Shown here: piece by piece, positions 33,113-34,495 of the stretch | How the letters are laid out: each line of letters opens with the position of its first letter | Position numbering within the stretch: position 1 is the first letter of the stretch | Assembly (NCBI RefSeq): GCF_000194985.1 | Contig: NZ_GL878519.1 | Coordinates: 476,815-511,309, forward strand | DNA length: 34,495 nt | Reading direction: 5' to 3' | Source of the DNA: Dialister micraerophilus DSM 19965 | GTDB taxonomy: Bacteria > Bacillota > Negativicutes > Veillonellales > Dialisteraceae | Translations under genes and position numbers: made by a program | Notes under the pieces: generated by a model | What the model was told of the DNA's origin: nothing | The model's database searches: none | Seen by the model: the letters and a program-made list of their open reading frames with translations, nothing else

Positions 33113-34132
33113 TTAAGCACTTACTGCGACATTTTCATTTTTTGATGTGTCATCATTATTTTCTTTGTCGAAGTACGGATTCAGGTAAGTTGTACATACC
33201 CATGCAAGTACTGCGCCGGATATGGTGAACCATGCCGAGAATAATGCTCCCGGTATTACAGCTGCCGGTATTACAGCTGCCGGTAAACTTGCAAAATGAA
33301 CTTTTGAAAGTCCTGTCGCAAGTCCGGAATTCTGCATTCCTACTTCTATTGCAAGTGTTACGGATTTTTTCCACGAAAGTCCGTTGAGTTTTGCCGCTGC
33401 AAATCCGAGTAAGTAACCGAACAAGTTGAAGAGTACAACTACAAGCATTATCATTCCGAAATGGTTGAGTATCGCATCATGCGATGCACCGATTACTCCG
33501 GCAAGTATCAGGCATATTGTAAGTGATGATACGCCCGGTGTGTAAGATGCAACCGTTTCTCCGACTTTCGAAAGAAATGTTTTAAGCATAAGTCCCAATG
33601 CTACCGGAAGTATTACTATTTCCAGTATCGAGAGAAACATTCCGACCGGATCGAATTTTATGTTCGCACCTATGAGTCAAAATGTAAGCAGCGGTGTCAT
33701 TATCGGAGAAAACAATGTGGATACGGATGTCATCGTTACCGAATATACCAAATCTCCTTTACTCATGTATGTGATGACATTTGATGTCGTACCTCCGGGG
33801 CAAGTGCCCAAGAGTACAAGTCCTGCGGTAAGTCCGTCATCAAGTTGGAACAGTTTTGCAAGTGCAAATGCCAAGAACGGTATTATCGTATACTGTGCCA
33901 ACGCTCCCAAGAATACATCTTTCGGCCTTTTGAAAATTCCCAAAAAATCTTTGTAATCGGATGTAGTTCCCATTCCGAACATAATCAGGCCGAGCATCAG
34001 GCTCATAACGAAAACGCCTTTTACATTTCCCATTACCCACAGCCATTTGTCGGATGTGAAAAGTCCCAATAGCAGAAATACCACTGCCATAACGCCGAAA
34101 TACTTCGATAAAAGTTCAAAAAATTTCTTCAT
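33113..34132 (-). pseudogene. BASS-family (bile acid:Na+ symporter-like) transporter with in-frame UGA
   Basis: Family members are ten-helix Na+-coupled carriers for organic anions, including 2-oxo acids such as ketopantoate. The first half (ATG at 34130-34132, ribosome site GGAGG) has LMLGLIMFGMGTTSDYKDF and LVLLGTCPGGTTSNVITYMSKGD, the Na+-site crossover. Translation then meets TGA at 33677-33679 in the TPLLT-F-stop-LIGANIKF segment, where relatives continue. The second half contains VEVGMQNSGLATGL-like IEVGMQNSGLATGLS. It also contains a 5-residue tandem duplication (AAVIP twice) from a 15-bp repeat. The stop lies in a conserved helix, so a functional protein is unlikely unless read-through occurs. 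It is the first gene after the T-box and is followed by the decayed dehydrogenase. Confidence 0.85.
33251..33285. repeat. 15-bp tandem duplication within the transporter gene
   Basis: CGGTATTACAGCTGC occurs at 33251-33265 and again at 33266-33280, followed by a further CGGTA. It duplicates five codons (AAVIP) in the NPAAIPGALFSAW-type helix of the BASS protein. It looks like replication slippage in a gene no longer under constraint. Confidence 0.85.
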
Positions 34133-34192
34133 AATACACCTCCGTTAAAACATTATTTCGTCAGTGTTTAGAGCAAAGAGGCAAAAAGGTAT

Positions 34193-34466
34193 AAAAAAAC
34201 GCCCCTCATATTGAGGGACGGCTATGCCGCGTTACCACCCAGGTTCCTGAAAATAATTCAGACGCTCTACAACGTACTAACATACGCGTTTCCTATAACG
34301 TGGAAATTACGTCAGCCCTTAATTAAATAATTCAGGTCTGCACCTCAGGGAGGATTTTCATCTACCGGTAAACATCGACTTGCACCAAACATCGGCTCTC
34401 TGTTATTTACTTGAGTAAATTACTCATTCCCTTCAAAGGATTTTTCGTATACCTTATTTTGAAGTT
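34193..34466 (-). promoter_or_regulatory. T-box riboswitch (tRNA-sensing leader) with terminator
   Basis: Read on the minus strand, the leader has a Stem I with lower helix AGGGA/TCCCT, a GAGTA specifier-loop element, the AG-bulge region AGAGAGCCGATG and the GGTG-containing apical loop. The T-box sequence TGGGTGGTAACGCGG lies at 34241-34227 and binds the free tRNA acceptor end. The terminator is CGTCCCTC/GAGGGGCG (34220-34200) with T7 (34199-34193). The specifier is ambiguous: the 3' side of the loop reads UGAAAAUCC (34360-34352), allowing AAU (Asn) or AUC (Ile). It controls the BASS transporter and dehydrogenase pseudogenes. All core elements appear intact. Confidence 0.92.
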
Positions 34467-34472
34467 GCACTA

Positions 34473-34478
34473 ATTATA
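34473..34478 (-). promoter_or_regulatory. -10 element of the T-box leader promoter
   Basis: TATAAT on the minus strand, about seven bases before the inferred transcript start. The matching -35 would lie just beyond the right edge of the window. Confidence 0.55.
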
Positions 34479-34495
34479 AACGTAAAATGAATTTT

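Noticed and set aside
33677-33679. UGA as selenocysteine or reassigned Trp codon
   Set aside because: The position is not a known catalytic Cys/Sec site, no SECIS-like structure was evident, other genes end with TGA normally, and the adjacent gene has TAG and TAA breaks as well.
1-34495. CRISPR arrays, insertion sequences, tRNA or rRNA genes, phage genes
   Set aside because: I looked for regularly spaced repeats, transposase motifs, and tRNA-like TTCGAATC/GGTTCGA elements and found none that stand up.

Overview
The window reads as chromosomal DNA of a low-GC, anaerobic Firmicute that has an outer membrane (class Negativicutes). Two observations support this. The SRP, ribosomal and tRNA-modification cluster (ylxM-ffh-rpsP-khpA-ylqD-rimM-trmD) and the AddAB recombination nuclease are typical Firmicute features. 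The remains of a YadA-type trimeric autotransporter, which needs an outer membrane, lie at the left end. A low-GC Dialister- or Veillonella-like genus is my guess; the sequence alone does not fix it.

Layout. 1-1300: degenerate C-terminal part of a trimeric autotransporter, then terminator hairpins. 1412-7568 (minus): a complete phosphate operon pstS-pstC-pstA-pstB-phoP-phoR behind a promoter with 11-bp-spaced PhoP-box-like repeats; no phoU is present. 7739-9252 (minus): dusB and a small nitroreductase. 9363-12535 (plus): a CjaA-type (cysteine) ABC transporter operon preceded by a strong promoter, a 37-codon leader ORF with nine Cys codons, and an intrinsic terminator. 12564-14760 (minus): ahpC followed by an AhpF whose two halves are in swapped order. 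15047-22317 (plus): addB-addA. 22519-23430 (minus): an RluA-family pseudouridine synthase. 23511-23744 (plus): an unknown 77-aa protein. 23745-26002 (minus): queC-queD-queE-folE for preQ0/queuosine, with a candidate preQ1-I riboswitch that overlaps the queC Shine-Dalgarno sequence. 26077-26379: an unknown 100-aa protein. 26598-31809 (minus): ylxM-ffh-rpsP-khpA-ylqD-rimM-trmD-SPOUT-yebC, with a consensus promoter and a terminal hairpin. 32015-34466 (minus): a T-box riboswitch in front of a BASS-family transporter and a GldA-like dehydrogenase, both disrupted.

The most notable item is the cysteine-rich leader ORF plus terminator in front of the cysteine-type transporter. It has the architecture of a ribosome-mediated attenuator that reads charged tRNA-Cys. 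Other items worth checking are the domain-swapped AhpF, the intact T-box left in front of a decaying operon, and the 85-residue acidic-then-basic tail on PhoR.
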